DNA from: Micromonospora luteifusca
Lineage (GTDB): Bacteria; Actinomycetota; Actinomycetes; Mycobacteriales; Micromonosporaceae
Direction of reading: 5' to 3'
DNA length: 64,000 bases
NCBI RefSeq assembly: GCF_016907275.1
Contig: NZ_JAFBBP010000001.1
Location: 1,550,001-1,614,000, forward strand
Shown: piece by piece, positions 35,009-44,389 of the stretch
How positions within the stretch are numbered: the first letter of the stretch is position 1
Layout of the letters: every line of letters starts with the position of its first letter
The notes under the pieces: model-generated
The model's input: only the letters and a program-made list of their open reading frames with translations
Database searches by the model: none
Told to the model about the DNA's origin: nothing
Position numbers and translations under genes: made by a program

Positions 35009-35266
35009 ATGCTCAGCAAAGAGGATCAGCGCAGGTTCGACCAGATCACCCGTCAGCTCCGGGAAAGTGACCCGGCCTTCTTCGCCCGGCTGGACCACCG
35101 GGTCCGGGCCCGGAGGGGCCGCTACCTGATGTTGTTGACCATCGTGCTGTGGGCGTCGCTGCCGGCGATAGCCGTGTTCGCCGGTCGGCTGACCGGTGCG
35201 ATCTGCGCGGTGGTGCTGGTGGCCAACGCCGCGATCATGTGGCGGTTCCGCCGCCGCTGGACGTGA
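35009..35266 (+). CDS. DUF3040 membrane protein
   Basis: An 85-aa protein starting MLSKEDQRRFDQITRQLRES, the signature of DUF3040, then two helices (YLMLLTIVLWASLPAIAVFA and TGAICAVVLVANAAIMW) and a basic tail. Found across actinobacteria, function unknown. A GAGGGGAAGG ribosome-binding site lies 8-9 bases upstream. Confidence 0.85.
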   Translation: MLSKEDQRRFDQITRQLRESDPAFFARLDHRVRARRGRYLMLLTIVLWASLPAIAVFAGRLTGAICAVVLVANAAIMWRFRRRWT

Positions 35267-35270
35267 CGGC

Positions 35271-36182
35271 TCACCGATCGGCCGGGCCGAACGCCCGGTA
35301 CGCGCGGCGCAGGCGTTCGAGCAGTCCCGGCCCGCCAATCGCCGGCGCTGGCGCTCCCAACTGGCGCAGCAGCAGATCGGGGCCGGTCACCAGTCGGGGC
35401 GGCCGATCGGGCAACGGCACCGGCGGCAACCAGAACCGGTCCGCCGACTCGGCCAGTGGGGTCGCCGACAGCCCGGCGAGCGCACGGGCCGCACCGAGGG
35501 GCGCTGCAATGTCCACTTCGGACGCGATTTCGTCCGAAGTGGACGGTGCAGCGACCGGGGCAGGTGGCGGAGCGGCACCGGTGGCCTCGGCCCGCCGGGC
35601 GCGAAGCTCGTCGAGCAGCTCGGCACGGGATCGGCCGCGCCAGTGCAGCAGCTCGAACGGGTCCGCGTCGAACGCCTCGGCCAGCAGGTAGAACGTCGCC
35701 GCGAGGTGTTTGCACGGCACCGCGAAGTCGGGGCAGTTGCACCGCTGGGTCAGCTCGTCCACCCCGGCCGGGAAGAGCGGCGCGCCAGCGGCGACGAACA
35801 ACTCCTCCAACTCGTCGGGAAGGTCCCCGGCGAGCAGGCGGGCGCTGAAGAACGCCTGCCCGGCCAGCTCCGCCTCGATGCGGGACCAGAGCGCGGCCGG
35901 GAACGGCTGCAACGCGATGGACACCTGGTACGGCTGCGGCCGGGAACCCTGCACCACCGCGCTGACCCGTCCGGGTGCGATGTCGAGCGTGAGCACCTGA
36001 CCGGCCCGCGCGTACGACCGGCCGCGGGTCAGCCGGGTGCCGAGCGCGAACGACTCCAGCACCTCCAGGAAACGCCGGGACCACCAGGACCGGCCGATCG
36101 CGCCCCGGGCGCTGCGCGCCCGCAGCCCCCCGTCGACGCGGCGGGGACGCCCGTAGTCGGCGAAACGGTCGGTGCTCATCAC
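35271..36182 (-). CDS. SWIM zinc-finger protein
   Basis: A 303-aa protein whose SWIM motif is CNCPDFAVPCKHLAATFYLL (C-x-C-x7-C-x-H) near residues 160-180. The N-terminus contains RARSARGAIGRSWWSRRFLE, typical of SWIM proteins encoded with SNF2 helicases. A second half rich in Pro/Ala ends with RLRRAYRAFGPADR. Its ATG overlaps the SNF2 helicase stop by 4 bases (ATGA), so both are co-translated. Probably a DNA-binding partner of the helicase. Confidence 0.87.
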   Translation of the reverse strand: MMSTDRFADYGRPRRVDGGLRARSARGAIGRSWWSRRFLEVLESFALGTRLTRGRSYARAGQVLTLDIAPGRVSAVVQGSRPQPYQVSIALQPFPAALWSRIEAELAGQAFFSARLLAGDLPDELEELFVAAGAPLFPAGVDELTQRCNCPDFAVPCKHLAATFYLLAEAFDADPFELLHWRGRSRAELLDELRARRAEATGAAPPPAPVAAPSTSDEIASEVDIAAPLGAARALAGLSATPLAESADRFWLPPVPLPDRPPRLVTGPDLLLRQLGAPAPAIGGPGLLERLRRAYRAFGPADR

Positions 36183-39100
36183 TCGACCACCGCGCCGGCC
36201 TCCAGGGCGAACAGGTCACGCAACTGGCCGGTGGACAACTCGGTGATCCACTGCTCGCCGGTGCCGACCACCCGTTCGGCCAGGCTGCGCTTGTCGGCGA
36301 TCATCGCGGCCACCTTCTCCTCCACCGTTCCGGCGCAAACGAACTTGCGGACCTGCACCCGTCGGCTCTGCCCGATCCGGAACGCCCGGTCGGTGGCCTG
36401 GTCCTCCACCGCCGGGTTCCACCACCGGTCCACGTGCACCACATGATTCGCGGCGGTCAGCGTGAGCCCGGTGCCACCGGCCTTGAGGGAGAGGACGAAC
36501 AGCGGCGGACCCTCCGCCGACTGGAAGCGCTGCACCATGGCGTCCCGCTCGGCCTTGCCGACGCCGCCGTGCAGGAACAGCACCTCCCGGCCGAACCGCG
36601 CCGACAGGTGACCGCGCAGCATCGCGCCGAACTCGGCGTACTGCGTGAACAGCAGAGCCCGCTCCCCCGCCGCCAGCACCTCCTCCACGATCTCGGTCAG
36701 GCGGGCCAACTTGCCCGACCGGCCCTCCAGCGGCGAACCGTCGCGCAGCAGCTGGGCCGGGTGGTTGCAGACCTGCTTGAGCCGGGTCATGGTGGCCAGC
36801 ACCAGACCGCGTCGTTCGATGCCGTCGCTGGTCTCGATCCGGGCGAGCATGTCGTCGACCACCACCCGGTACAGGGCGGCCTGCTCGGCGGTGAGGTTGC
36901 AGAGCACCTCCATCTCGAGCTTCTCCGGCAGGTCCGAGATGATCGACGAGTCGGTTTTGAGTCGGCGCAACACGAACGGGCCAGTGATCCGGCGTAACCG
37001 CTCGGCGGCCTCGGCGTCGCCATGCCGCTCGATCGGCTCGGCGAACCGTTTGCGGAACGTCGCGGCCGGCCCCAACAGGCCCGGGTTGGCGAACTGCATG
37101 ATCGACCAGAGGTCGGCGAGCCGGTTCTCCACAGGCGTACCGGTCACCGCCACCCGCTGCCGGGCGGGCAGGGCGCGGACCGCCTCGGCCTGCCGGGTCG
37201 ACGCGTTCTTGATCGCCTGCGCCTCGTCCACCACCACCCGGTGCCAGTCGATGCCGGCCAGGTCGGCGGCATCGCGGGCAGCCACCGAGTAGGTGGTGAG
37301 CACCAGGTCCGCGCCGTGCGCGGCCGCGGTGAACTCCGCTCCCCGCGCCCGCTCCGCACCATGGTGTACGTGCACACGCAACCCCGGCGTGAACCGCGCT
37401 GCCTCCCGCTGCCAGTTGCCGACCAGCGACATCGGACAGACCAGCAGGGTCGGTCCGGCCTCTGCCGGGTCCCCGGCGAGCAGCGCGAGCAACTGCACCG
37501 TCTTGCCCAACCCCATGTCGTCGGCGAGCACGCCACCCAGGCCGAGCGAGCGCAGGAAGGCCAGCCAGGCCAACCCGCGCTGCTGGTACGGCCGCAGCGT
37601 CCCCCGGAATCCCGGCGGCGGGTCCAGCGGGGTGAGCCGTCGCTCGACCGCACCGGCCAGCAGGTCGCCCAGTGCCCCGTCGGCGGTCACCTCCAGCACC
37701 GGCAGCGCCCCGGTGGCCTCGCCGTCGGCCAGCCCGAGGCGGAGCAGGTCGACGACGGTCAGCTCACCTGCGGAGCGGAGCAGGCGCAGACCCGCGGCGA
37801 GCCGCCCCGGATCCAACTCGACCCACCGGCCGCGTAGGCGCACCAGCGGCGTCTTCATCTCGGCCAGCGCCGCCAACTCCTCGGCGGACAGCGGCTGGTC
37901 ACCGAGCGCGATCTCCCAGCGGTAGTCGACCAGGGCGTCCAGACCAACACCCGCGTCGGTGCCACCCACCGTGCCCGGCGCGGTGCGACTGCGGGCCCGC
38001 AACCGGGCCCCGAGCCGCGCCGACGGACGCTGCCACCAGGAGGGCAGCAGCACCCCGAAACCGGCCGCGTGCAGCACCGGAGCACCCTCACTGAGGAAGC
38101 GGTGCGCTCCCTCGACGTCCAGTTTCATCGCCTCGGGGGCGGCGGTACGCAGCGCGGCATCCAGGTCCGGCCAGAGCCGGCTGGCCCGGCCCAGCTCGGC
38201 GAGCAACGTCTCCTGTGGGCTGGCCGTACGGCCGGCCAGCCCGGAGAGCGTCTGTGGCGCCCGCCAGACCTGCCCGGCGTCGACGTGCAGACCCGGTTCG
38301 TCAGCCGCCTGCAACCCGAATTCGAGCCGCCAACGCCCACCACCGACCGTCTCGACCGGCACCGGGGCAGTGTCGGCCTCCGGATTGGTGCCGGCCTGCG
38401 CGTTGGTGCCAGCCGGCACCGGGGCAGTGTCGGCCTCCGGATTGGTGCCGGCCTGCGCGTTGGTGCCGGCCGGCATCGGGCGGGTGGCCAGGATCGGCTC
38501 GGTGACCTCGTCGGGGGCTGGTTCCACCAGCCGGAAACTTGCCCGCACCGGACCGCCGGCGGCGTCGCGCTGCCAGGCGTCCAGTTCGGCGCGAAGGGTG
38601 GCCAACGCGGCTGGGTCGACGGTGAAGTCGCGCTGGGGGCCGGCGAGCGCGGCCAACCAGGCCGGCGCCGGACCACCGGGCCGCAGCCCCCGGGCCAGCG
38701 TGGTGGTCGCCAGAGCAGCCCGCGCGGCGGCGTCGGTCAGCGCGTCGAGGGCATCCGCGACCAGCGCGGCGGCGGTCAGCTCGACCCCGCCATCACCGGT
38801 GGCCACAGAGGCGGTGCTCGCCGGGACGGTAGCGGCTGAGGCGGTGGCCGCCGGGACCGTAGTCGCTGACGCAGTGGCCGCCGGGACCGTAGTCGCTGAG
38901 GCGGTGGCTGCTGCGGCGGTGTTCGGCGTGGTCCGCACACCGGCGGCGGCCGGCGCGGCAGCGGCGGCTCGGGCGGCTGGTGGCAGGGCCAGCGCGAGCG
39001 ACCGCGCCCAACCGGCGTCGGTGCCGGTCAGCAGCGGACGCCAGACCGCCCGCGCCGGCACCGTGGCGGCAGCACCCACCGGCCCCGTGGCGGCAGCCCC

Positions 39101-39643
39101 CGGCGGCGCCGGTTCGCCGGCGCCTGGCGGCACCGGGGCGGCAGCGCCGGGCAGGTGGGAATCCGCAGTCGTGCTGACGCCGGGGAGCACGCGGCCACGG
39201 GTCACCAGGTCGGCGGCGAAGTCAGCCAGTTCGGCGAGGTGACGCAGGGTCGCCCCGGCCACTGCCGGGAGTTCTTCCAGGTTGCGCAGCAGCGGCAGCG
39301 CGTCGTCCGGGGCGTACACCAGCACGGGCACCCGCCACCCGGCCAGGGTGAGCCGGCCGCGGGCCGGAGGTGCGACGGCGGTCCGGATCAGCTCGGGTGA
39401 GTCGGTCGGCGCGCCCGCCCGGGTGGGCAGGGTGAGTAGCACGGTGTCCGGGCGGGCCGGTTCGGCGGCGTCGGCGAGGACGGCGGCCAGGTCGGCGTGC
39501 CCGGCGGCGAAGGGGTGCGAGCGCACCCGGGGCGGCCGGCCGGGGCGGGCCGGCGGGGGCGGCGCGGCGCTGTCCTCGGCCCAGACGGCGAGGCCGGCGG
39601 TCGAGCCGTCGCCGGGCAGCCACAGCCCGTGGATGACCAGCAC
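36179..39643 (-). CDS. SNF2-family DEAD/DEAH-box helicase (HepA/RapA-like)
   Basis: About 1,154 aa from GTG 39643, chosen for the GAGGGGGAG ribosome-binding site just upstream (the frame stays open to 39727). The N-terminal half is family-specific and carries low-complexity Ala/Thr/Val and Thr/Asn/Gln repeats. The helicase core is in the last 500 residues: Walker A in LADDMGLGKTVQLLALLAGD, box II VVVDEAQAIKN, motif III AVTGTPVENRLADLWSIMQF, motif V GGTGLTLTAANHVVHVDRWW and motif VI QATDRAFRIGQ. Such proteins remodel protein-DNA complexes, probably in transcription or repair, together with the SWIM protein downstream. Confidence 0.9.
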   Translation of the reverse strand: MLVIHGLWLPGDGSTAGLAVWAEDSAAPPPPARPGRPPRVRSHPFAAGHADLAAVLADAAEPARPDTVLLTLPTRAGAPTDSPELIRTAVAPPARGRLTLAGWRVPVLVYAPDDALPLLRNLEELPAVAGATLRHLAELADFAADLVTRGRVLPGVSTTADSHLPGAAAPVPPGAGEPAPPGAAATGPVGAAATVPARAVWRPLLTGTDAGWARSLALALPPAARAAAAAPAAAGVRTTPNTAAAATASATTVPAATASATTVPAATASAATVPASTASVATGDGGVELTAAALVADALDALTDAAARAALATTTLARGLRPGGPAPAWLAALAGPQRDFTVDPAALATLRAELDAWQRDAAGGPVRASFRLVEPAPDEVTEPILATRPMPAGTNAQAGTNPEADTAPVPAGTNAQAGTNPEADTAPVPVETVGGGRWRLEFGLQAADEPGLHVDAGQVWRAPQTLSGLAGRTASPQETLLAELGRASRLWPDLDAALRTAAPEAMKLDVEGAHRFLSEGAPVLHAAGFGVLLPSWWQRPSARLGARLRARSRTAPGTVGGTDAGVGLDALVDYRWEIALGDQPLSAEELAALAEMKTPLVRLRGRWVELDPGRLAAGLRLLRSAGELTVVDLLRLGLADGEATGALPVLEVTADGALGDLLAGAVERRLTPLDPPPGFRGTLRPYQQRGLAWLAFLRSLGLGGVLADDMGLGKTVQLLALLAGDPAEAGPTLLVCPMSLVGNWQREAARFTPGLRVHVHHGAERARGAEFTAAAHGADLVLTTYSVAARDAADLAGIDWHRVVVDEAQAIKNASTRQAEAVRALPARQRVAVTGTPVENRLADLWSIMQFANPGLLGPAATFRKRFAEPIERHGDAEAAERLRRITGPFVLRRLKTDSSIISDLPEKLEMEVLCNLTAEQAALYRVVVDDMLARIETSDGIERRGLVLATMTRLKQVCNHPAQLLRDGSPLEGRSGKLARLTEIVEEVLAAGERALLFTQYAEFGAMLRGHLSARFGREVLFLHGGVGKAERDAMVQRFQSAEGPPLFVLSLKAGGTGLTLTAANHVVHVDRWWNPAVEDQATDRAFRIGQSRRVQVRKFVCAGTVEEKVAAMIADKRSLAERVVGTGEQWITELSTGQLRDLFALEAGAVVE
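38358..38470. repeat. 57-bp direct repeat in SNF2 helicase gene
   Basis: A segment containing GGCACCGGGGCAGTGTCGGC followed by CTCCGGATTGGTGCCGGCCT is present twice in tandem, near 38358-38414 and 38415-38470. It encodes a doubled TNAQAGTNPEADTAPVP unit. A second imperfect array at about 38815-38920 encodes ATASATTVPA units. Both are in frame. Confidence 0.75.
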
Positions 39644-39834
39644 CTGCTCCCCCTCGTCGCCGCCCGCGCCCAGGATAGGCGGCCCCGACGGGCAACGATC
39701 CGCGCCCACGCCCCGCCCCTGACCCAAACCGCCAAGCCTTCCCGCGATCTTGCAGTTCGTGTTGGCGTTTCCGGCCCTATGTGCCTTATGTCGGGGCAGA
39801 AAGTGCGGACCGACCCGGGTTAGCGTCTGTCCCC

Positions 39835-40707
39835 ATGGTCGACCTTCTGGTGCTCGGCGGACTTGGGGTGGATGTGCGGGTCAGGGTGCCGGCGCTGCCG
39901 CTACCGGCCGCCGACTCGCACACCGTCGAACCCATCGCGCTGCGCGTCGGCAACACCGGCGCCGGGGTGACGTTGGCTGGCCGGGCGCTCGGCCTGCGGG
40001 TACGGGTGGTGGACACCCTTGGCGTGGACCCGGCCGGCGATCTGGTCCGGGCGGCGCTCGCCAGGGCCGGGGTGCCGGCGGTGCTGGCCGAGGACCGGGG
40101 TGGCACCCGGCGGTCGGTGAACCTGGTGGACCCGGGCGGGCAACGCACGTCGCTCTACGATCCGCGCCCGTGGCGGGGCAGCCCACCGTTCTCGCCGACG
40201 GAGATGGCCGAGTTGGTCCGGGGCGCCCGGCACGTACACCTCTCGATCATGGATTGGTTGGTGCCGCTGCTGCCCACCGTGCGGGCCGCCCTCCCGGCGG
40301 GCGTGGGGCTCTCCACGGACCTGCACGACTGGAACGGGGAGAACCCCTACCACCGGCCGTTCGCCGAGGTCGCAGACCTGGTCCTGGTGAGCGGCGTACG
40401 GCTGGCCGAACGGGCCGCGTCACTCGCCGGCACGATGGCACCCCGGACGGTGGTGGTCACCCGGGGCGCGGACGGCGCAGAGCTCTACCCGGGTGACGGC
40501 ACGCAGGTGCCGGTGCCACCCGTCGCCCCGCCGGGACCGGTGATCGACAGCAACGGAGCAGACGACGCCTTCGCGGCCGGGCTGATCGCCGGTCGGCTGC
40601 GTGGCCAGCCGCTGGCGGAGGCGGCCCGGTACGCGGCGCGGGTTGCCGCTGCGGCCTGCACGCACGACGGCATGGAGTACCCGCCGGGTCTGTTGCCCAC
40701 GGCGTGA
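39835..40707 (+). CDS. PfkB-family carbohydrate kinase
   Basis: A 290-aa ribokinase-like sugar kinase from ATG 39835. PfkB signatures: GGLGVDVRVRVPALPLPAAD at the N-terminus, VGNTGAGVTLAGRALG for substrate binding, TLGVDPAGDLVRAAL, and the C-terminal signature DSNGADDAFAAGLIAGRLRG. The usual GAGD anion hole/catalytic Asp motif is GADD here; the catalytic Asp is retained. It transfers phosphate from ATP to an unidentified sugar or nucleoside. Stands alone, convergent with the DinB gene. Confidence 0.85.
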   Translation: MVDLLVLGGLGVDVRVRVPALPLPAADSHTVEPIALRVGNTGAGVTLAGRALGLRVRVVDTLGVDPAGDLVRAALARAGVPAVLAEDRGGTRRSVNLVDPGGQRTSLYDPRPWRGSPPFSPTEMAELVRGARHVHLSIMDWLVPLLPTVRAALPAGVGLSTDLHDWNGENPYHRPFAEVADLVLVSGVRLAERAASLAGTMAPRTVVVTRGADGAELYPGDGTQVPVPPVAPPGPVIDSNGADDAFAAGLIAGRLRGQPLAEAARYAARVAAAACTHDGMEYPPGLLPTA

Positions 40708-40730
40708 GGGCGTGGCGTGACGCCGTCGGC

Positions 40731-41249
40731 TCAGAGCGCGCCGGACTCGCCGTCGGTCAACTCCCGCAGGATGTCGGCGTGACCGGCGTGCCGAGCCGTC
40801 TCCTCGATCATGTGCACCAGGATCCAGCGCAGCGACACCTCACCGAGTTGCGGGTGCGGCACCACGTGGTCGAGGTCGAAGCTCGCGGCGGCGGCCCGGG
40901 ACCGCGCACAGGCCCGCTCGTACGCCTCGGTGAGCCCGGCGATGGTGTCCTGCTCGCCGAGCGTGAAGCTCGCCACCGCGTCCTCGTCGGAGGTCAGGTA
41001 GACGTCGCCGGGCTCGGGGGCCAGCAGGGTCGGAAACCAGTTCCGCTCGACCAGGGTCAGGTGCTTCACCAGCCCGGCGAGCGTGGTGGCCGAGGGCACC
41101 AGCCGCCGGCCGGCGTCGGCGTCGGAGAGACCACGCAGCTTGCGCAGCAGCACAGCACGGTGGAAGTCGAGGAACGACTCCAGCACAGCACGTTCGTCGC
41201 CGGTGCGGGCGAGCACCGGCCCCAGCGTCGGATCGATCGTCTGCTCCAT
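40731..41249 (-). CDS. DinB family protein (DUF664)
   Basis: A 172-aa four-helix DinB-like protein with metal-binding histidines in AGLVKHLTLVERNWF and RWILVHMIEETARHAGHADI. The ending RHAGHADILRE is the typical DUF664 signature. Actinobacterial DinB proteins include thiol (mycothiol or bacillithiol) transferases, so a detoxifying S-transferase is a reasonable guess. No operon partner. Confidence 0.85.
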   Translation of the reverse strand: MEQTIDPTLGPVLARTGDERAVLESFLDFHRAVLLRKLRGLSDADAGRRLVPSATTLAGLVKHLTLVERNWFPTLLAPEPGDVYLTSDEDAVASFTLGEQDTIAGLTEAYERACARSRAAAASFDLDHVVPHPQLGEVSLRWILVHMIEETARHAGHADILRELTDGESGAL

Positions 41250-41331
41250 CTGCCGACCCTAGCCACGGCCCGGGTCTCGCGCTGCCCCGCTATCCGCTGC
41301 GCGCGGCCGGCCCGACGGGCAGGATGGGCGC

Positions 41332-41538
41332 ATGGCTTCATCCGTGCAGATCCTTCTCGTCGGCGGCACGGCGGACGGGCAGACCATCACCGTCGAACTG
41401 GACAGCAACGGCCGTCCACCGCTGACCCACCATCACGTCGGTCCGGGTGGGCTGGCCGAGGCGCAGATCTACGAGTTGGAGACCGCCCGCGAAGAGGCCC
41501 GCGAGTGGCACTACCGGTGGACCGGTCCCGCGGTGTGA
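41332..41538 (+). CDS. Hypothetical protein (68 aa)
   Basis: A small protein beginning MASSVQILLVGGTADGQTIT, with His triplet THHHVGPGG and a Glu/Arg-rich helix ELETAREEAREWHYR near the C-terminus. Similar short proteins with the VGGPADG beginning occur in actinomycetes, but I cannot assign a function. It converges with the pyruvyl transferase gene. Confidence 0.6.
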   Translation: MASSVQILLVGGTADGQTITVELDSNGRPPLTHHHVGPGGLAEAQIYELETAREEAREWHYRWTGPAV

Positions 41539-41546
41539 ACGCCCGC

Positions 41547-42689
41547 TCAGACCCGGGTGAGGGCCTGGGCGCGCAGGCCCTCCAGGACGCCACGGGTGAC
41601 CTCCGAGGTGCCGCGCGCCTGCTCGCACACCTCCGCCACCCGCCGGGCGGTGGCCTCGGCGCGCTGCTCCCGCTCGTCCCACAGCCGGTCGACCTCGGCC
41701 AGTAGCGGCCCCTCGACCTCCCGCTCCACGCCACGCAGTGCCGGCACGCCGAGCCGCTGGGCCAGGTCGAAGACCTTGCCCGCGTACGGCAGGGGGAGGA
41801 ACGGTGTACCGACCATCGCCGCGAAGATCAGGAAGTGCAGGCGCATGCCGACGGCCAGGTCGAAGTGGCGCATCAGCCCGAGTACCTGCTGTGGGGAGTA
41901 GGTGCCGTGCAGGATTCGACCCCGGTCAGCGGCGACCATGTGGGAGAGCACCCCGTGGGCGTGCCGGATGTCGTCGCGTTCCATCGGTACGAACAGCACG
42001 TACGCGTCGATCCGGTGCACCAGGAAGTCACCGATCTGGGCGAGCAACCGGTGGTAACCGTCCACGTCGAGCCGTTCGGCGGCCCGCCCCGGCTCCCGCA
42101 CGCTTATCCCGACCAGCCGCTTACCGACCGGCACGCCCTCCTCGGCCAGCAGGTGGGCCGGGAAGTCCTCCGGCTGCAACAGGAACGCCGGGTCCGCGGT
42201 GACGGTGATCGGGTTGAGCAGACCAGCCTCCTCCAGCACCATTCGGGACTCCTGGTCACGAACCGTCACCTGGGTCGCACCGGCGAGCGTCTCCCGGACC
42301 ATGCCGGTGTCCACCGCGTCGCTGAGCGGCCCGACCCCCACCGCGTACGTGATCAGGGGCAGGCCACGCTCCTGAGCGACCCGGACGACCCGCAGGTAAC
42401 GGCGGGCCTCCCGGTCGTAGAGGATGCCGCCGCCGCCCAGGATGAGCAGGTCGAGCTGGGCGAGGACCAGGGCGGAGTCGGTGCGGCTGACACCCTCCCA
42501 GGGCACCGCCTCGACGTCCGGGTGGGCGGCCCTGGTGTGCTCCGGGTTGCGGGAGAAGACGATGATCCGGGCATTCGGCTCCTGCATGCGCAGATCGGTG
42601 AGCAGGCCGGTGAGGATCGCCTCGTCGCCGAGGTTCCGCCCACCGTACGAGCCGAGCACACCGATGGTCAGTCCGGCACCGTGCGTCAT
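41547..42689 (-). CDS. Polysaccharide pyruvyl transferase family protein (CsaB-like)
   Basis: A 380-aa GT-B-like enzyme of PF04230. Motifs: GVLGSYGGRNLGDEAILTGL at the N-terminus (the GN-GDE signature), LLILGGGGILYDREARRYLR, TVRDQESRMVLEEAG and GMRLHFLIFAAMVGTPFLPL with the conserved R-x-H. The family transfers pyruvate from phosphoenolpyruvate to a cell-wall sugar. No other wall-polysaccharide gene adjoins it, so the acceptor is unknown. Confidence 0.85.
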   Translation of the reverse strand: MTHGAGLTIGVLGSYGGRNLGDEAILTGLLTDLRMQEPNARIIVFSRNPEHTRAAHPDVEAVPWEGVSRTDSALVLAQLDLLILGGGGILYDREARRYLRVVRVAQERGLPLITYAVGVGPLSDAVDTGMVRETLAGATQVTVRDQESRMVLEEAGLLNPITVTADPAFLLQPEDFPAHLLAEEGVPVGKRLVGISVREPGRAAERLDVDGYHRLLAQIGDFLVHRIDAYVLFVPMERDDIRHAHGVLSHMVAADRGRILHGTYSPQQVLGLMRHFDLAVGMRLHFLIFAAMVGTPFLPLPYAGKVFDLAQRLGVPALRGVEREVEGPLLAEVDRLWDEREQRAEATARRVAEVCEQARGTSEVTRGVLEGLRAQALTRV

Positions 42690-42779
42690 CCGTCGCTCCT
42701 CCCCAGGTGCGGTCCGCGCCGGTTTCCCGCTGGGCAGGTGAACAGTCCTGTAGGGGAACCGTCCTGGATCTGCGCCGGC

Positions 42780-43259
42780 TCAGCCCGCCGGGTCGATCCG
42801 CTTCGCCATCTGCTGCGAGGTGACCTCGAAGCCCAGACTGCGGTAGAGCCCGATCGCCACGGTGTTCGTACCGAAGACGTTGAGACCCAGCTCGGGCACC
42901 TCACGCTGGGCGAGTTCGGCCTCGATGAGCTGGATCATCCGGCGTGCGTAGCCGCGTCCCCGGTGCTCCGGGTGCACCTCGATGTTGTGGATCCAGGCCT
43001 GGCGCGGGGCGGCCGCCGTCGGCAGGGTCACCCAGATCCAGCCAACCTCGGTGTCGCCGACCCGCCCCACCCGCAGCAGCGCCCCCTCGGTCGTTGCGCC
43101 CGCCGGCAGCGATTCCCGGATCTGGCTGGCCGACCGCTCGCGGGCCGCCTCCGGGGTGAAACCTCGGTGGACCACCAGGTCCTCCGCGTACCCCTCTTCC
43201 AGCGAGACCAGCAGCCGGACCAGCTCCTGCTCCGTCATCGGCGTCAACGTCAACGTCAT
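42780..43259 (-). CDS. GNAT N-acetyltransferase
   Basis: A 159-aa protein from ATG 43259; the open frame upstream is not coding. The acetyl-CoA-binding motif A is IEVHPEHRGRGYARRMIQLI (R-G-x-G-x-A pattern), preceded by VGWIWVTL and followed by LGLNVFGTNTVAIGLYRSLG, where FGTN and YRSLGF are classic GNAT motif B. Substrate unknown. Confidence 0.88.
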   Translation of the reverse strand: MTLTLTPMTEQELVRLLVSLEEGYAEDLVVHRGFTPEAARERSASQIRESLPAGATTEGALLRVGRVGDTEVGWIWVTLPTAAAPRQAWIHNIEVHPEHRGRGYARRMIQLIEAELAQREVPELGLNVFGTNTVAIGLYRSLGFEVTSQQMAKRIDPAG

Positions 43260-43496
43260 GGCGCCCTCCCCCTTTCGTGGTTGCCACGGCGTAGTGCAGC
43301 AGACCCAACCCGGACACGCCACCGGGTTCCATTGCTCACCCGTGATCAGGAGGTCTGCGTCACGACACGCCGGGACCGATGACGCCAACCTCTTGATCAC
43401 CGCACGGGGTGGGTGGCGGGTATTGGACTTGGGGGTGGGAGGGAGGGGTCCGTTTGCCGCCAGACGGGGAGGGCGGGCGGCCACATGATCATTGGC

Positions 43497-44240
43497 ATGA
43501 CGACGACACTCAACGACAAGGTCGCCCTGGTGACCGGGGGCTCCCGGGGCATCGGGGCCGGCATCGCACTGCGCCTGGCCGAGGACGGGGCCGACGTGGC
43601 GCTGACCTACCGGCAGGACGCGGAGCGGGCCAGGGCCGTGGTGAAGCAGATCGAAGCCCTGGGCCGACGGGCGCTGGCCATTCAGGCCGACGGCGCCGAC
43701 CCGACCGCCGTACGGGGTGCGGTCGACCGGGCGGCCGCCGACCTGGGTCGGCTGGACATCCTGGTGAACAATGCGGCGGTCTTCCTGGTCGGCGGAATGG
43801 ACGAGCTCGATTCGGCAGACGTGGAACAGACGATCGCAGTGAACATCCGGGCACCGTACGTCGCCGTGCAGGCGGCGCTGCGGCACCTGGGCGACGGCGG
43901 ACGGATCATCAGCATCGGCAGCAACGTCGGTGAACGGGCGGTCTTTCCCGGGTTGACGCTCTACTCGATGAGCAAGACCGCTCTGGTCGGGATGACCCGG
44001 GGCCTGGCCCGCGAGCTGGGCCCACGGGACATCACCGTCAACCTGGTGAACCCGGGGCCCACGGACACGGACGCCAACCCGGCGGACGGACCGAACGCAG
44101 CGGCCATCAGCGGATTCACTGCCGTCGGCCGCTACGCTCGCCCCGCCGACATCGCGGCAACCGTCGCGCACCTGGCCAGCCCCGAGGCCGGCTACGTGAC
44201 CGGCGCCGTGATCAATGTGGACGGTGGCTTCACCAGTTGA
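43497..44240 (+). CDS. SDR family oxidoreductase
   Basis: A 247-aa classical short-chain dehydrogenase from ATG 43497 (ATG 43485 is also possible). The cofactor motif is TGGSRGIGAGIALRLAEDGA; LDILVNNAAVFLVGG is the NNAG strand; the catalytic set is Ser in RIISIGSNVGERAVFPG, and Tyr/Lys in TLYSMSKTALVGMTRGLARE. The TGGSRGIG pattern with Arg suggests NADP(H). It resembles 3-oxoacyl-reductase-like SDRs; the substrate is unknown. Confidence 0.88.
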   Translation: MTTTLNDKVALVTGGSRGIGAGIALRLAEDGADVALTYRQDAERARAVVKQIEALGRRALAIQADGADPTAVRGAVDRAAADLGRLDILVNNAAVFLVGGMDELDSADVEQTIAVNIRAPYVAVQAALRHLGDGGRIISIGSNVGERAVFPGLTLYSMSKTALVGMTRGLARELGPRDITVNLVNPGPTDTDANPADGPNAAAISGFTAVGRYARPADIAATVAHLASPEAGYVTGAVINVDGGFTS

Positions 44241-44245
44241 GAAAC

Positions 44246-44281
44246 CCGGGCGGCGTCGCCACCACATCCGGCGCCGCCCGG
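44246..44281 (+). terminator. Hairpin downstream of SDR gene
   Basis: CCGGGCGGCG (44246-44255) pairs with CGCCGCCCGG (44272-44281), a perfect 10-bp stem five bases after the SDR stop, loop 16. No T-tract. Confidence 0.5.
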
Positions 44282-44389
44282 CCTCCACCCTCTCCCGGCC
44301 GGTGGGTGGCTCGATGCCTGGCGAGGCAGGTCGCCCAGCGCACCCAGTTGACCGGCGCGTAGCTCGCCCGCCCCTCCAGCTCGGCGGCG

